The notes under the pieces: model-generated
Database searches by the model: none
Seen by the model: only the letters and a program-made list of their open reading frames with translations
Told to the model about the DNA's origin: nothing
Assembly: GCF_003860125.1 (NCBI RefSeq)
Contig: NZ_RQYL01000008.1
Coordinates: forward strand, 1 to 64,000
Direction of reading: 5' to 3'
DNA length: 64,000 nucleotides
Origin: Fretibacterium sp. OH1220_COT-178
Lineage (GTDB): Bacteria; Synergistota; Synergistia; Synergistales; Aminobacteriaceae
Translations under genes and position numbers: made by a program
Shown here: positions 26,129 through 34,412 of the stretch, piece after piece
Layout of the letters: each line of letters starts with the position of its first letter
Numbering within the stretch: position 1 is the stretch's first letter

Positions 26129-26158
26129 TTGGCAATTTCACGTATCGGCTTCTATACT
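26129..26158 (+). promoter_or_regulatory. Promoter of the YfcC-like carrier operon
   Basis: TTGGCA (26129-26134), an 18-base spacer and TATACT (26153-26158), ending about 95 bases before the carrier start and adjacent to the palindrome. Confidence 0.6.
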
Positions 26159-26253
26159 TCGAGGAGGGTGTCGTTTCTATTCCCCATATTCCCTCTATTT
26201 TCATCCGACGGCGTCCCAGGATCCACATCAAAACTGTAAGGGAGGACTCCGAA

Positions 26254-27660
26254 ATGTCAAGCACCGCAAAGAGCGCACCGTTGCCGACCAAGAAGAAGTC
26301 GAAGTTTCCCCACGCCTACGTCATCATCGTCTGCCTCCTCCTCTTCGTCAGCTTCCTGACCTACGTCATCCCCGCCGGCGAGTACAATCGGGTCAAGACG
26401 CCGGAGGGAATCACGATGGTGGACAAGGATTCCTTCCAATACGTCCAGGCAAAGCCGGTCAAGCCCTGGCTGATCCCCAACTACATCCTGGAGGGGCTTC
26501 AGAAGCAGGCCAACATCATCTTCCCCCTGCTGCTGATCGGAGGCGCCCTGGAGGTGATCCTGGCAACGGGCCTGTTTCACGCCTACTGCAATCGTCTTGC
26601 GAGGGCCTGCGCCGGCAAGGAGAAGTGGTTCATTCCCGTCATCCTGACCCTGTTCGCGGTCATCGGCATCACGCAGTCCACCAACAAGTTCATCGGCTTC
26701 GCCCCGCTGGGGGTGATGCTGGCCGCCACACTGGGCTACGACGCGATCGTCGGAGTCGCTATCGTCCTCCTGGGAGTCGGCATCGGGTTCTCGACAGGCA
26801 TCCTGGCCCCCACCACCGCAGTGGCCCAGGAGATGGCTCAGCTCACCGCCTATTCCGGAATGTGGCTGCGCGTGGTCAGCTTCGTCCTCTTCCTGATCCT
26901 CACCTCCGTCTACATATCCCGCTACGCGGAGAGGGCCCGGAAGGACCCGACGAAGAGCGTCCTGTACGGGACGAACTACGAGAACGCCTTCGACCTGTCC
27001 GGCTCGGACGTGGCGTACAGCGGAAAGCATCCCCTGATCCTCGCGATCGTCGTGCTTTCTTTCGCCGTTCTGATGTTCGGCTGCATCCGCTACGGCTGGG
27101 GGCTCGTCGAGACCGCGGTATGCTTTCTGTGGATGGCTCTGGCGGGCGGACTCGTCTATGGGTTCGGTCCCAGCAGGATCGCGACGGAGATCGTCAAGGG
27201 GGCCAAGGGGATGACCTCGGCCGCACTGATCGTGGGGCTGGGCGCCGCGGTCGCGATCATCCTGAAGGACGGCAAGGTGCTGGACACGGTGGTCATGAAC
27301 CTGGCCAAGGGGCTGGGCTACATGCCCGACTGGCTGAAGGCGCCGATGCTGCTCATCATCAACGTCATCGTCAACGGGTTCGTCACCTCGGGGACCGGCC
27401 AGGCCGCCGTGGTCATGCCCGTCCTGGTCCCGGTGGCCGACATCGCCGGCATCACCCGTCAGACGACCGTCCTCGCCTACAAGTTCGGCGACGGGTTCTG
27501 CAACTACATCCTGCCCCACGCCTCGGCCCTCATGGGCTTCCTGGGTGCGACCGGCATCAGCTACGACCTCTGGATGAAGTTTATGATGAAACTCTTCGGG
27601 CTGTGGATGCTTCTGGGCTCGGCCATCCTGGCCTTCGCCCACTTCATCCATTACGTTTAG
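26254..27660 (+). CDS. YfcC-family (DcuC/AbgT-related) membrane carrier
   Basis: A 468-residue inner-membrane protein with about 12 hydrophobic segments. The N-terminal helix ends FLTYVIPAGEYNRV, the usual entry of YfcC/C4-dicarboxylate anaerobic carrier-like proteins, and internal motifs include GITQSTNKFIGFAPLGVMLA, NVIVNGFVTSGTGQAAVVMP and DGFCNYILPHASALMGFLG. The family includes basic-amino-acid and dipeptide-type carriers, so the substrate is uncertain. The ATG follows GGGAGGACTCC. The M20 amidohydrolase 26 bases downstream suggests uptake of an N-acyl or amidated amino acid that is then hydrolysed, as in the AbgT/AbgB pair. Confidence 0.85.
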   Translation: MSSTAKSAPLPTKKKSKFPHAYVIIVCLLLFVSFLTYVIPAGEYNRVKTPEGITMVDKDSFQYVQAKPVKPWLIPNYILEGLQKQANIIFPLLLIGGALEVILATGLFHAYCNRLARACAGKEKWFIPVILTLFAVIGITQSTNKFIGFAPLGVMLAATLGYDAIVGVAIVLLGVGIGFSTGILAPTTAVAQEMAQLTAYSGMWLRVVSFVLFLILTSVYISRYAERARKDPTKSVLYGTNYENAFDLSGSDVAYSGKHPLILAIVVLSFAVLMFGCIRYGWGLVETAVCFLWMALAGGLVYGFGPSRIATEIVKGAKGMTSAALIVGLGAAVAIILKDGKVLDTVVMNLAKGLGYMPDWLKAPMLLIINVIVNGFVTSGTGQAAVVMPVLVPVADIAGITRQTTVLAYKFGDGFCNYILPHASALMGFLGATGISYDLWMKFMMKLFGLWMLLGSAILAFAHFIHYV

Positions 27661-27685
27661 CACCGGACCGGGGGCATCCCAAACC

Positions 27686-28870
27686 ATGAACGGCACGAAG
27701 GAACTTCTGAAGCGGCACATCGAGGCCCTTGCCCCTCGCCTGACCGCGATGTCCGACGACATCTTCGATCATCCCGAGGTGGGCCTCGAGGAGCACCGGG
27801 CGGCCGAGCTGCTCTGCACCGAACTGGAGCGCGGAGGGTTCGAGGTGGAGCGCGGCATTGCCGGCCTGCCCACCGCGTTCCGCGCCCGCTGGCGTACGGG
27901 CACGTCGGGACCGGTGATCGGCCTGCTGTGCGAGTACGACGCCATCGAGAACATGGGGCACGCCTGCGCGCACCACATGCAGGGGCCGGCCATGGTAGGC
28001 GCCGCACTGGCCCTCAGGGAGGGCCTGAAGGACGCCTCCTGCGAAGTGGTGGTCTACGGGACCCCCGCCGAGGAGACGGTCAGCGGCAAGTCCATGATGC
28101 TGAAGGAGGGCTGCTTCCACGAGCTCGACGTCGCGCTGATGGTCCACGGAGGACCGACGACGACCACGGACATCCAGTCTCTCGCCATGTCGCGCTATCG
28201 CGTCCGATTCCACGGGAAATCGGCTCATGCGGCGATCAAGCCCGAGGACGGCCGGAGCGCATTGGATGCGGCCCTGCTGATGTTCCACGGAATCGAGTTC
28301 CTCAGGGAGCACGTGAAGGACGACATCCGGATGCATTACACGATCCTCAACGCGGGAGGGCCGGCCAACGTGGTGCCCAAGGAGACGGAGAGCCTCGTCT
28401 ACCTCCGCGGCTACGACAGGCCGTACCTGGACACCGTGGTCCGGCGCTTCTTCGACGTCGCCAACGGTGCGGCCCTCATGACGGGCACTACGGCCGAGAT
28501 CATCGAGGACAAGGTGCTCCACAACAAGATCCCGGTCCTGAAGCTGAACGACCTGGTCATGGAGGTCGCCCGCGAGATGGACGCCCCCACGATCCGTCCG
28601 CCCCGCGCCAAGACGGGCTCCACGGACTTCGGAAACGTCATGTTCCACGTTCCCGGCACCTGCCTCCGCATCGCGTTCGTGCCCGAGGGAAGCTCGGCCC
28701 ACTCGCAGGAGTACCTTGACGCCGGGAAGTCCGACGCCCTGCACCGGGCCCTGATCCTGTCGGCCCAAATCATCGCCGAGGCGGTCCGGCGTCTCGTCGA
28801 GGAGCCGGACCTCATGAAGGACATCCAAGAGGAATTCGACCGGAAAAAACGGATCGGTTCGAACGACTGA
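27686..28870 (+). CDS. M20-family amidohydrolase (AbgB/IAA-amino acid hydrolase type)
   Basis: A 394-residue cytoplasmic metallohydrolase. Residues seen: DDIFDHPEVGLEEHRAAELL at the N-terminus, the metal-binding HACAHHMQG (His/His pair), GTPAEETVSGK with the catalytic glutamate pair, and the dimerisation domain beginning FHGKSAHAAIKPEDGRSALD. Near the end TDFGNVMFHVPG and SSAHSQEYLDAGKSD complete the family set. It probably cleaves an amide or N-acyl amino acid brought in by the preceding carrier. The start codon is preceded by GGGGG. A strong terminator follows. Confidence 0.88.
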   Translation: MNGTKELLKRHIEALAPRLTAMSDDIFDHPEVGLEEHRAAELLCTELERGGFEVERGIAGLPTAFRARWRTGTSGPVIGLLCEYDAIENMGHACAHHMQGPAMVGAALALREGLKDASCEVVVYGTPAEETVSGKSMMLKEGCFHELDVALMVHGGPTTTTDIQSLAMSRYRVRFHGKSAHAAIKPEDGRSALDAALLMFHGIEFLREHVKDDIRMHYTILNAGGPANVVPKETESLVYLRGYDRPYLDTVVRRFFDVANGAALMTGTTAEIIEDKVLHNKIPVLKLNDLVMEVAREMDAPTIRPPRAKTGSTDFGNVMFHVPGTCLRIAFVPEGSSAHSQEYLDAGKSDALHRALILSAQIIAEAVRRLVEEPDLMKDIQEEFDRKKRIGSND

Positions 28871-28874
28871 CGAG

Positions 28875-28926
28875 AAACGGGCACATGGGGGCGGGGAAGG
28901 GGATTCCTCGCCCCCATGTCCGTTTT
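28875..28926 (+). terminator. Terminator after the carrier/amidohydrolase operon
   Basis: Arms AAACGG(GC)ACATGGGGGCG and CGCCCCCATGTCCGTTT pair along 17 positions with a 2-base bulge, followed by TTTT. It lies 5 bases after the stop. Confidence 0.85.
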
Positions 28927-28971
28927 CCTCGGCGGAGGAGAGGGGATGCAAAGCACACGTCGGCCGCCGTT

Positions 28972-28999
28972 TTGACAACCCCGGCATCTCTGCTAGGAT
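28972..28999 (+). promoter_or_regulatory. Promoter of the alkaline phosphatase gene
   Basis: TTGACA (28972-28977), a 16-base spacer and TAGGAT (28994-28999). About 110 nt of leader follow. No clear Pho box repeat was seen. Confidence 0.55.
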
Positions 29000-29116
29000 A
29001 ATCCGGGAGGGCCGCCGTCCGTCGATTTCGGGGGAGAGCGAAAAGAGGGCCGGATGCCTTCCGGAGGCCGTTTGTTCAAGGAAAGGTCTCGATCATTTCT
29101 ATGGGGGGTATCGCAC

Positions 29117-30697
29117 ATGAAAAGACGATGGCTACGTTCCATAGCACCGTTCCTTCTTCTGCTCGCTCTGCTCGCCGGCACGGCCGGCGCGGAGCAGAGG
29201 GCGAAGTACGTGTTCCTCTTCATCGGAGACGGCACATCCTTTCCACAGAGAAACGTTACGGAGTACTTTCTGGCGGCCCGTAAGGACACCTCGACCCTGG
29301 AGCCCCAGATCGCCAAGGCCGAGGGCAAGATCAGGCTCGACGACGGAATCGCCGACTTCAAGCCGGCCATCGATCACCTGCTCATGAACACCTTCCCCGC
29401 CCAGGGACTCTCCTCCACCTATTCCTTCAACTCCCTGATCACCGACTCCTCGTCCTCGGGCACCGCCATCGCGACGGGCAAGAAGACACAGGACGGAGTG
29501 GTGGCCATGGATCCCCTGGGCAAGGAGGGCTATGTCTCCATGGCTAAACTGGCCAAGGCCAGAGGCAAGAAGGTCGGCATCATCTCCACCGTCTCCATCG
29601 AGCACGCCACCCCGGCCGCGTTCTACGCCAATGCGCCGTCCCGCAATCTTTACTACGAGATCGCGCAGCAGATTCCCGCAAGCGGCTTCGAATACTTCGC
29701 CGGCGGCGGCTTCAAGCAGCCCAAGGGGAGCAAAAAGGACCAGAAGGACGTCGCCGAGATCATCCGTGAGGGCGGCTACAAGGTCTACAACACCCGGGAG
29801 GACTTCGATAAGCTAAAGAAGGGCGACGAGAAGGTCGTGACCATCAATCCGGCCCTCGACAACAACGCGGCCCTCCCCTACACGATCGATCGCGATCCGA
29901 AGGCCGAGATCAGCCTGGCGGAATTCCTGGCGAAGGGTATCGAGCTTCTGGACAACCCCGAGGGCTTCTTCATCATGGCCGAGGGCGGCAAGATCGACTG
30001 GGCCTGCCACGCCAACGATGCGGTGACGGCCATTCACGACGTCATCGCACTGGACGAGGCCGTCAAGGTCGCCTACGATTTCTACCGGAAACATCCGGAG
30101 GAGACCCTGATCGTCGTGACCGGCGACCATGAGACGGGCGGACTGGCCCTGGGCTACGCCGGGACGCGCTACGACGCCTTCCTCAAGCGCCTGGAGGGAC
30201 AGAAGGGATCCTACCTCGCCTTCAACGCGGAGATCAAAAAATTCAAGAAGGACAACCCCGAGGGAAGGTTCGCGGACATGCTGCCGGTCATCGAGGACTT
30301 CTTCGGCCTGAAGTACCACCCCCAGGACCAGATGAAGAAGCTGAGCGAGGCCGCGGCCAAGGGCGACCCGGACGCCGTCGCCGCACTGGAGATGGCCCTG
30401 ACGGACTACGAGCTGGGACTGCTGGAGAAGGCCTTCGCCATGACGATGACCCCGCAGGCGGACCGACCGACCAAGGACGACGCCTACTACACGGCCTACG
30501 GCAGCTACGAACCCCTTACCGTCACCCTCACCCACGTCCTGAACCACAAGGCCGGCATCGCCTGGACCTCGTTCTCCCACAGCGGCCTGCCCACTCCCGT
30601 CTCCGCCGTGGGCGTGGGCTGCGAGAACTTCAACGGATACTTCGACAACACGGACATCTTCAGGAAGGTCGTCGCAATCGCACAGTATCAGCAATAG
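29117..30697 (+). CDS. Alkaline phosphatase, exported
   Basis: A 526-residue phosphomonoesterase of the PhoA superfamily. After a signal peptide (about 1-25, hydrophobic FLLLLALLAGTAGA) comes YVFLFIGDGTSF with the metal-binding Asp, and the nucleophile segment LITDSSSSGTAIATGKKT, whose serine sits in the family D-S-(A/S)-x-(S/A) context. HATPAAFYA, GGKIDWACHANDA and VTGDHETGGLAL carry further metal ligands. The chosen ATG gives the signal peptide at the N-terminus; the open frame extends 63 bases upstream. Likely acts in the periplasm to release phosphate. It is monocistronic, between two hairpins. Confidence 0.92.
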   Translation: MKRRWLRSIAPFLLLLALLAGTAGAEQRAKYVFLFIGDGTSFPQRNVTEYFLAARKDTSTLEPQIAKAEGKIRLDDGIADFKPAIDHLLMNTFPAQGLSSTYSFNSLITDSSSSGTAIATGKKTQDGVVAMDPLGKEGYVSMAKLAKARGKKVGIISTVSIEHATPAAFYANAPSRNLYYEIAQQIPASGFEYFAGGGFKQPKGSKKDQKDVAEIIREGGYKVYNTREDFDKLKKGDEKVVTINPALDNNAALPYTIDRDPKAEISLAEFLAKGIELLDNPEGFFIMAEGGKIDWACHANDAVTAIHDVIALDEAVKVAYDFYRKHPEETLIVVTGDHETGGLALGYAGTRYDAFLKRLEGQKGSYLAFNAEIKKFKKDNPEGRFADMLPVIEDFFGLKYHPQDQMKKLSEAAAKGDPDAVAALEMALTDYELGLLEKAFAMTMTPQADRPTKDDAYYTAYGSYEPLTVTLTHVLNHKAGIAWTSFSHSGLPTPVSAVGVGCENFNGYFDNTDIFRKVVAIAQYQQ

Positions 30698-30741
30698 CGC
30701 GAACGGGCGTCCCTCTCCCACGCCCTGCGCACCACGACAAC

Positions 30742-30785
30742 GAAGGAACGGGGCGCGCTGGTCTGCAGCCGCGCCCCGTTCCTTC
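30742..30785. terminator. Long hairpin after the phosphatase gene
   Basis: A 16-bp perfect inverted repeat (GAAGGAACGGGGCGCG and its complement) around a 12-base loop, 45 bases after the phosphatase stop. No T-run follows on either strand, but its size and position suggest a terminator or mRNA end stabiliser. Confidence 0.6.
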
Positions 30786-30807
30786 ACCGAGGAGCTGACG
30801 AGACTCC

Positions 30808-31956
30808 ATGAAGGCCATGCTGAAACATTACCTCTTCCACAACACGAGCCGCAGGGACCTGATCCTGTCCGGCGTCATTCTGGCGCTGTGCGGTATCCTG
30901 TACTTCATTCCGACGGGGTTCGAGACCCGGCGCAACACGGGCTCCCTGCAGGCCGAGGGGCGGGTTCTGGAGGTGGACAACCAACAGCTGGACCAGCACG
31001 GCCTGCTCTTTACGGGAGCCCAGACGGTTGTGCTCCAGCTGCTGGAGGGCCCGATAAAGGGCACCGCGATCACGGCACAGAATCTCTTCTCCGGCAAGAT
31101 GGAGCTGGACAAGGTCTTCGAGCCCGGCGACCTCGCATTGGTCAACTACGCAATCCAGGGCGATCGGGTGACCTGGGCCCGGGCCTCGGACCACTACCGC
31201 CTGAGGACGGAGTTCATCCTGTTGGGGGTTTTTTGCCTCTTTCTGCTCGCCTACGGGGGGTTCACCGGCTTTCAGGCCATGCTGTCCTTCTTTTTCACGG
31301 GACTGACGATCTGGAAGGTCCTGATTCCCTGTCTGCTCAAGGGCTACGACCCCATCGGGGTCACCTTCGCCTGCATCAGCTGCATGACGGCGGCCATCCT
31401 GTTCCTCGTGGCGGGGATCGGCCTCAAGGGGCTGGTGGCCTTTCTCGGTGCCTGCTCGGGGCTCGGCGTCACCTGCCTGATCGCCCTTTTCTTTTTGCCG
31501 GCGTTCAAGGTCAACGGGGCGGTGCGCCCCTTCTCGGAGACCCTTTTGTTCGCGGGGTTTCTCAATCTCGATCTGACGCGGCTCTTCATCTCGGGGATCT
31601 TTCTGGCCGCCTCGGGAGCCGTGATGGACCTGGCCATGGACCTCTCGGCCGCCATGCAGGAGATCGTGCGGCACAACCCCGCCGTTACGCGCCGCGAGCT
31701 CTTCTTCTCCGGGCTGATGATCGGCCGGTCCGTCATCGGAAGCATGACGACGACACTGGTGCTGGCCTACAGCGGCGGCTACATCGCCATGCTGATGTTC
31801 TTCATGGGACAGGGCATCTCCAACGCCAACATCCTGAACCTGAACCACGTGGCCGCGGAGATCCTGCACACTCTGGTCGGCAGCTTCGGGCTGGTGCTCG
31901 TCGCCCCCATGACCACCGTCATCGGGACGCTGCTCTACCTGCCCGGCAGGAGATGA
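30808..31956 (+). CDS. YibE/F-like integral membrane protein
   Basis: A 382-residue membrane protein. The N-terminal helix (about 20-36) is followed by a soluble region (about 45-125; GRVLEVDNQQLDQHG and GDLALVNYA) that resembles the YibE domain, then about seven membrane helices forming the YibF-like part, including SGIFLAASGAVMDLAMDLSA and GRSVIGSMTTTLVLAYSGGY. The order matches proteins described as YibE/F-like, of unknown function. The start codon lacks a strong binding site; an in-frame ATG three codons on is an alternative. It lies 23 bases after the hairpin, apparently as a single gene. Confidence 0.8.
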   Translation: MKAMLKHYLFHNTSRRDLILSGVILALCGILYFIPTGFETRRNTGSLQAEGRVLEVDNQQLDQHGLLFTGAQTVVLQLLEGPIKGTAITAQNLFSGKMELDKVFEPGDLALVNYAIQGDRVTWARASDHYRLRTEFILLGVFCLFLLAYGGFTGFQAMLSFFFTGLTIWKVLIPCLLKGYDPIGVTFACISCMTAAILFLVAGIGLKGLVAFLGACSGLGVTCLIALFFLPAFKVNGAVRPFSETLLFAGFLNLDLTRLFISGIFLAASGAVMDLAMDLSAAMQEIVRHNPAVTRRELFFSGLMIGRSVIGSMTTTLVLAYSGGYIAMLMFFMGQGISNANILNLNHVAAEILHTLVGSFGLVLVAPMTTVIGTLLYLPGRR

Positions 31957-32016
31957 GGCCGGGTGCCGAGGGGTGCCCCGCCGGCGCAAAGGCGTTATGG
32001 AGGGCCTCCGTTAGCG

Positions 32017-32022
32017 TATAAT
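32017..32022 (+). promoter_or_regulatory. Likely -10 element of the ATPase/DUF4276 cassette
   Basis: Perfect TATAAT 65 bases before the ATPase start; only weak -35 similarity (TTATGG, 16 bases upstream). Confidence 0.5.
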
Positions 32023-32087
32023 TGGGAAAGAATATCGGCGGTTTCCACCCCCATCATCGGCACGCTCGCAGAAAGGATACCACTGCG

Positions 32088-33281
32088 ATGAGAATCGAGA
32101 CGCTCAATCTCAAGAACTTCAAGGTTTTCAAGGATGCGAGGATCGGAAGCATTCCGGCCTTCTGCGTCGTCGTCGGAGCCAATGGTACGGGCAAGAGTAC
32201 GCTTTTTGACACATTCGGCTTTCTCAAGGATTGCCTGACCTACAATGTCTCCGTCGCACTCCAGAAGCGGGGTGGGTTTTCCCAGGTCGTCACCCGGGGC
32301 GCGGGAGACGATGCGGATATCGTCATCGAGCTTCAGTATCGTATGGAGATCGAGGGCTATGAACGCCTGGTGACCTATCGCCTGGAGATTGGCCAGGAGA
32401 AGAACAAGCCCGTGGTCAACAGAGAATTGCTCCGCTACAAACGAAGTTCCTACGGCTCTCCTTTCAACTTCCTGAATTTCAGCAAGGGCAAGGGCTACGC
32501 CATCAACAACGAGGAGGATTTCAAGGCCTCGGACAAGGAGCTGACCCGGGAGCAGCAAAGCCTTGACGGAACCGACATTTTAGCGATTAAAGGGCTGGGG
32601 CAATTTCAGCGTTTCAAGGCCGCCAACGCATTTCGTCAGATGATCGAAAACTGGCATGTTTCAGACTTCCATATCGATGCAGCCCGCGGCAGCAAGGACG
32701 TTACCGGTTATGCCGAACATCTCTCCCAGAGGGGCGACAACCTCCAGCTCATCGCCAATTCCCTATACGAGAACGACCGGAAAACATTCGAGCGAATTCT
32801 CCAGGCAATGAAGGAGAGGGTGCCGGGAATTGGGGACATCACGCCCGAATCGACATCGGACGGACGGCTGCTCTTGAAGTTCCGTGACGGGGCTTTTCAA
32901 GATCCCTTCATCGATCGCTACGTCTCGGACGGCACGATCAAGATGTTTGCCTATCTGGTGCTCCTCTACGATCCGAAACCGCACCCCCTTCTCTGTATTG
33001 AGGAACCGGAAAATCAGCTCTATCCCCAGCTGATGACGGAGTTGGCGGAGGAATTCCGGGGCTACAGCAATAGAGGGGGTCAAGTTTTCGTATCCACGCA
33101 TTCCCCGGATTTTCTGAACGCAGCGAAACTGGAGGAGGTCTTCTGGCTGGTCAAGCAAGACGGTTATACCGAAATTCGTCGTGCGGCGGACGATCCTCAG
33201 CTCCAAGCCTATATGGAGGACGGTGGCCAGATGGGCTGGCTTTGGAAACATGGTTTCTTCCCCGGGGCCGATCCAAGATGA
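32088..33281 (+). CDS. AAA-family (OLD/SMC-type) ATPase of a two-gene cassette
   Basis: A 397-residue ATPase of the AAA_21/COG4637 kind. It starts MRIETLNLKNFKVFKDA, the classical first strand, then Walker A VVGANGTGKSTLFD (about residues 28-41), an ABC-like region RYVSDGTIKMFAYLVLLYDP, Walker B LLCIEEPENQLYPQLM and the switch motif VFVSTHSPDFLNA. Similar ATPases act with TOPRIM-type effectors in phage defence (for example PARIS or AbiL), which is why the pair is noteworthy. The ATG at 32088 follows AAAGGA; the stop overlaps the next gene (ATGA). The DNA is visibly less GC-rich than its neighbours, suggesting acquisition by transfer. Confidence 0.88.
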   Translation: MRIETLNLKNFKVFKDARIGSIPAFCVVVGANGTGKSTLFDTFGFLKDCLTYNVSVALQKRGGFSQVVTRGAGDDADIVIELQYRMEIEGYERLVTYRLEIGQEKNKPVVNRELLRYKRSSYGSPFNFLNFSKGKGYAINNEEDFKASDKELTREQQSLDGTDILAIKGLGQFQRFKAANAFRQMIENWHVSDFHIDAARGSKDVTGYAEHLSQRGDNLQLIANSLYENDRKTFERILQAMKERVPGIGDITPESTSDGRLLLKFRDGAFQDPFIDRYVSDGTIKMFAYLVLLYDPKPHPLLCIEEPENQLYPQLMTELAEEFRGYSNRGGQVFVSTHSPDFLNAAKLEEVFWLVKQDGYTEIRRAADDPQLQAYMEDGGQMGWLWKHGFFPGADPR

Positions 33282-33898
33282 CCGTTCTCCCTCCATTGTG
33301 CACGCTCCTTTTTCTGTTGGAGGAGGCCTCAGCCAAATGGATGCTGCAAGGCCTGATCGAGACAAACTTCAAGGTCGATCCCCAGAGTTGGGACATTCAA
33401 TACAAGGTCTTCGAGGGAAAGCAGGATCTGGAAAAACATCTGTCGCGGGTTCTGAGCCGATGGCGGACTCCGTACACCACTTTTTTCATCATCCGGGATC
33501 AGGACGCAGGAGATTGTACCGTCGTGAAAGAGTCGATACGAGCCCTCTGTCCGGAGCCACTTTTGCAGAGATGCGTCATCCGTATTGCCTGCCGGGAATT
33601 GGAGAGCTTTTACCTTGGCGATCTGTCCGCCGTGGAAAATGGATTGCAACTGACGGGGCTTGCCCAAAGACAGTCTCAAAGGAAGTTCCGTGATCCGGAC
33701 AATCTCCGAGCCCCCTCGAAGGAATTGGAGACGCTGACGAAAAGTCGATACCAGAAAATCGGCGGTAGCCGTTCCATCGCTCCCCACCTGAGTCCGCAAC
33801 ACAACCGGTCCCACAGTTTCAAGATGCTTTTCGGGGCAATCCGGGACATTCTATCTTCGCCCTTCCCTTCGGACGATGGCAGGGGCAACCGCATCTGA
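33278..33898 (+). CDS. DUF4276-like (TOPRIM-type) putative effector protein
   Basis: A 206-residue protein overlapping the ATPase stop by four bases. The N-terminus LFLLEEASAKWMLQGLI has the conserved glutamates of DUF4276; FFIIRDQDAGDC has the D-x-D motif of TOPRIM-like folds, and CRELESFYLGDLSAVE is the other family hallmark, followed by a Lys/Arg-rich C-terminus with GSRSIAPHLSP. The catalytic-looking acidic residues are intact. TOPRIM domains cut or bind nucleic acid; in related paired systems this partner is the toxic effector held by the ATPase. That role here is inferred from gene pairing, not shown. Confidence 0.8.
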   Translation: MTVLPPLCTLLFLLEEASAKWMLQGLIETNFKVDPQSWDIQYKVFEGKQDLEKHLSRVLSRWRTPYTTFFIIRDQDAGDCTVVKESIRALCPEPLLQRCVIRIACRELESFYLGDLSAVENGLQLTGLAQRQSQRKFRDPDNLRAPSKELETLTKSRYQKIGGSRSIAPHLSPQHNRSHSFKMLFGAIRDILSSPFPSDDGRGNRI

Positions 33899-34027
33899 AG
33901 CACCCGATCTCAATCCTATCGCCTCCATCCAGCCCGCAAAATGAAAGGCAAGGAGACAAAGAGCACCGTACACTTTTTCATGTCGAGCCGGCGCATTTTT
34001 TCCACTTGATCTAGGGGCTCAAAAAGC

Positions 34028-34055
34028 AAAAACCCCTGATTTCTCAGGGGTTTTT
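34028..34055. terminator. Bidirectional terminator between the cassette and the tRNA genes
   Basis: A perfect 12-bp inverted repeat (AAAAACCCCTGA and its complement) with a 4-base loop gives a T-run on both strands. It can end the tRNA transcript (minus strand) and the DUF4276 transcript (plus strand). Confidence 0.85.
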
Positions 34056-34086
34056 CGAGCTTATGCCGTTCATTGATTGTTTAAAC

Positions 34087-34162
34087 TGGCGGTCCCAGCG
34101 GGATTCGAACCCGCGTCGCAGCCTTGAAAGGGCTGTGTCCTAGGCCCCTGGACGATGGGACC
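34087..34162 (-). tRNA. tRNA-Glu (anticodon UUC)
   Basis: The 76-base minus-strand sequence folds as a cloverleaf: acceptor GGTCCCA with TGGGACC, discriminator G and an encoded CCA, D arm with CCAGGGGCCTAGG, anticodon loop CTTTCAA (TTC) closed by CAGCC/GGCTG, and T loop GTTCGAATC. It follows tRNA-Lys on the same strand. Confidence 0.97.
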
Positions 34163-34184
34163 GCGCTCGATTTGCTGCGTGCGT

Positions 34185-34260
34185 TGGTGAGCCGTGTGGG
34201 ACTTGAACCCACGACACCCGGATTAAAAGTCCGGTGCTCTACCGACTGAGCTAACGGCTC
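34185..34260 (-). tRNA. tRNA-Lys (anticodon UUU)
   Basis: A 76-base minus-strand cloverleaf: acceptor GAGCCGT with ACGGCTC, encoded CCA, D arm AGCTCAGTCGGTAGAGC, anticodon loop CTTTTAA (TTT) closed by CCGGA/TCCGG, and T loop GTTCAAGTC. The promoter is just upstream and tRNA-Glu is 22 bases downstream. Confidence 0.98.
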
Positions 34261-34289
34261 TCAGGGCACCTCATCCAAAGCACCGAAGC

Positions 34290-34295
34290 ATTATA
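34290..34295 (-). promoter_or_regulatory. Promoter -10 of the tRNA-Lys/tRNA-Glu unit
   Basis: Minus-strand TGGTATAAT, an extended -10 with a perfect TATAAT, 30 bases before tRNA-Lys. TTGTCT lies 15 bases further upstream (34311-34316) as a possible -35. Confidence 0.65.
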
Positions 34296-34364
34296 CCATA
34301 AAAAGACCGGAGACAAGCCGTGCAAAAATTTTTTTCGCCCTCTCCTTTCGTGCAGGCGAACGGT

Positions 34365-34370
34365 TATAAT
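34365..34370 (+). promoter_or_regulatory. Promoter -10 of the tricarboxylate transporter operon
   Basis: Perfect TATAAT 42 bases before the TctC start; no good -35 is visible. Confidence 0.45.
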
Positions 34371-34412
34371 GAGGACGATCCTCTGCTCCAAAAACGAAAG
34401 GATGGTATCGTG

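Noticed and set aside
26257-27762. 501-codon minus-strand frame opposite the YfcC-like carrier
   Set aside because: Asp/Gly/Glu/His-rich low-complexity translation mirroring membrane-helix codons; the plus-strand frame has family motifs and a binding site.
33899-34086. Possible integrase remnant or attachment duplication between the ATPase cassette and tRNA-Glu
   Set aside because: No integrase-like frame and no copy of the tRNA-Glu 3' end was found near 31900-32100. Only the terminator hairpin is supported.
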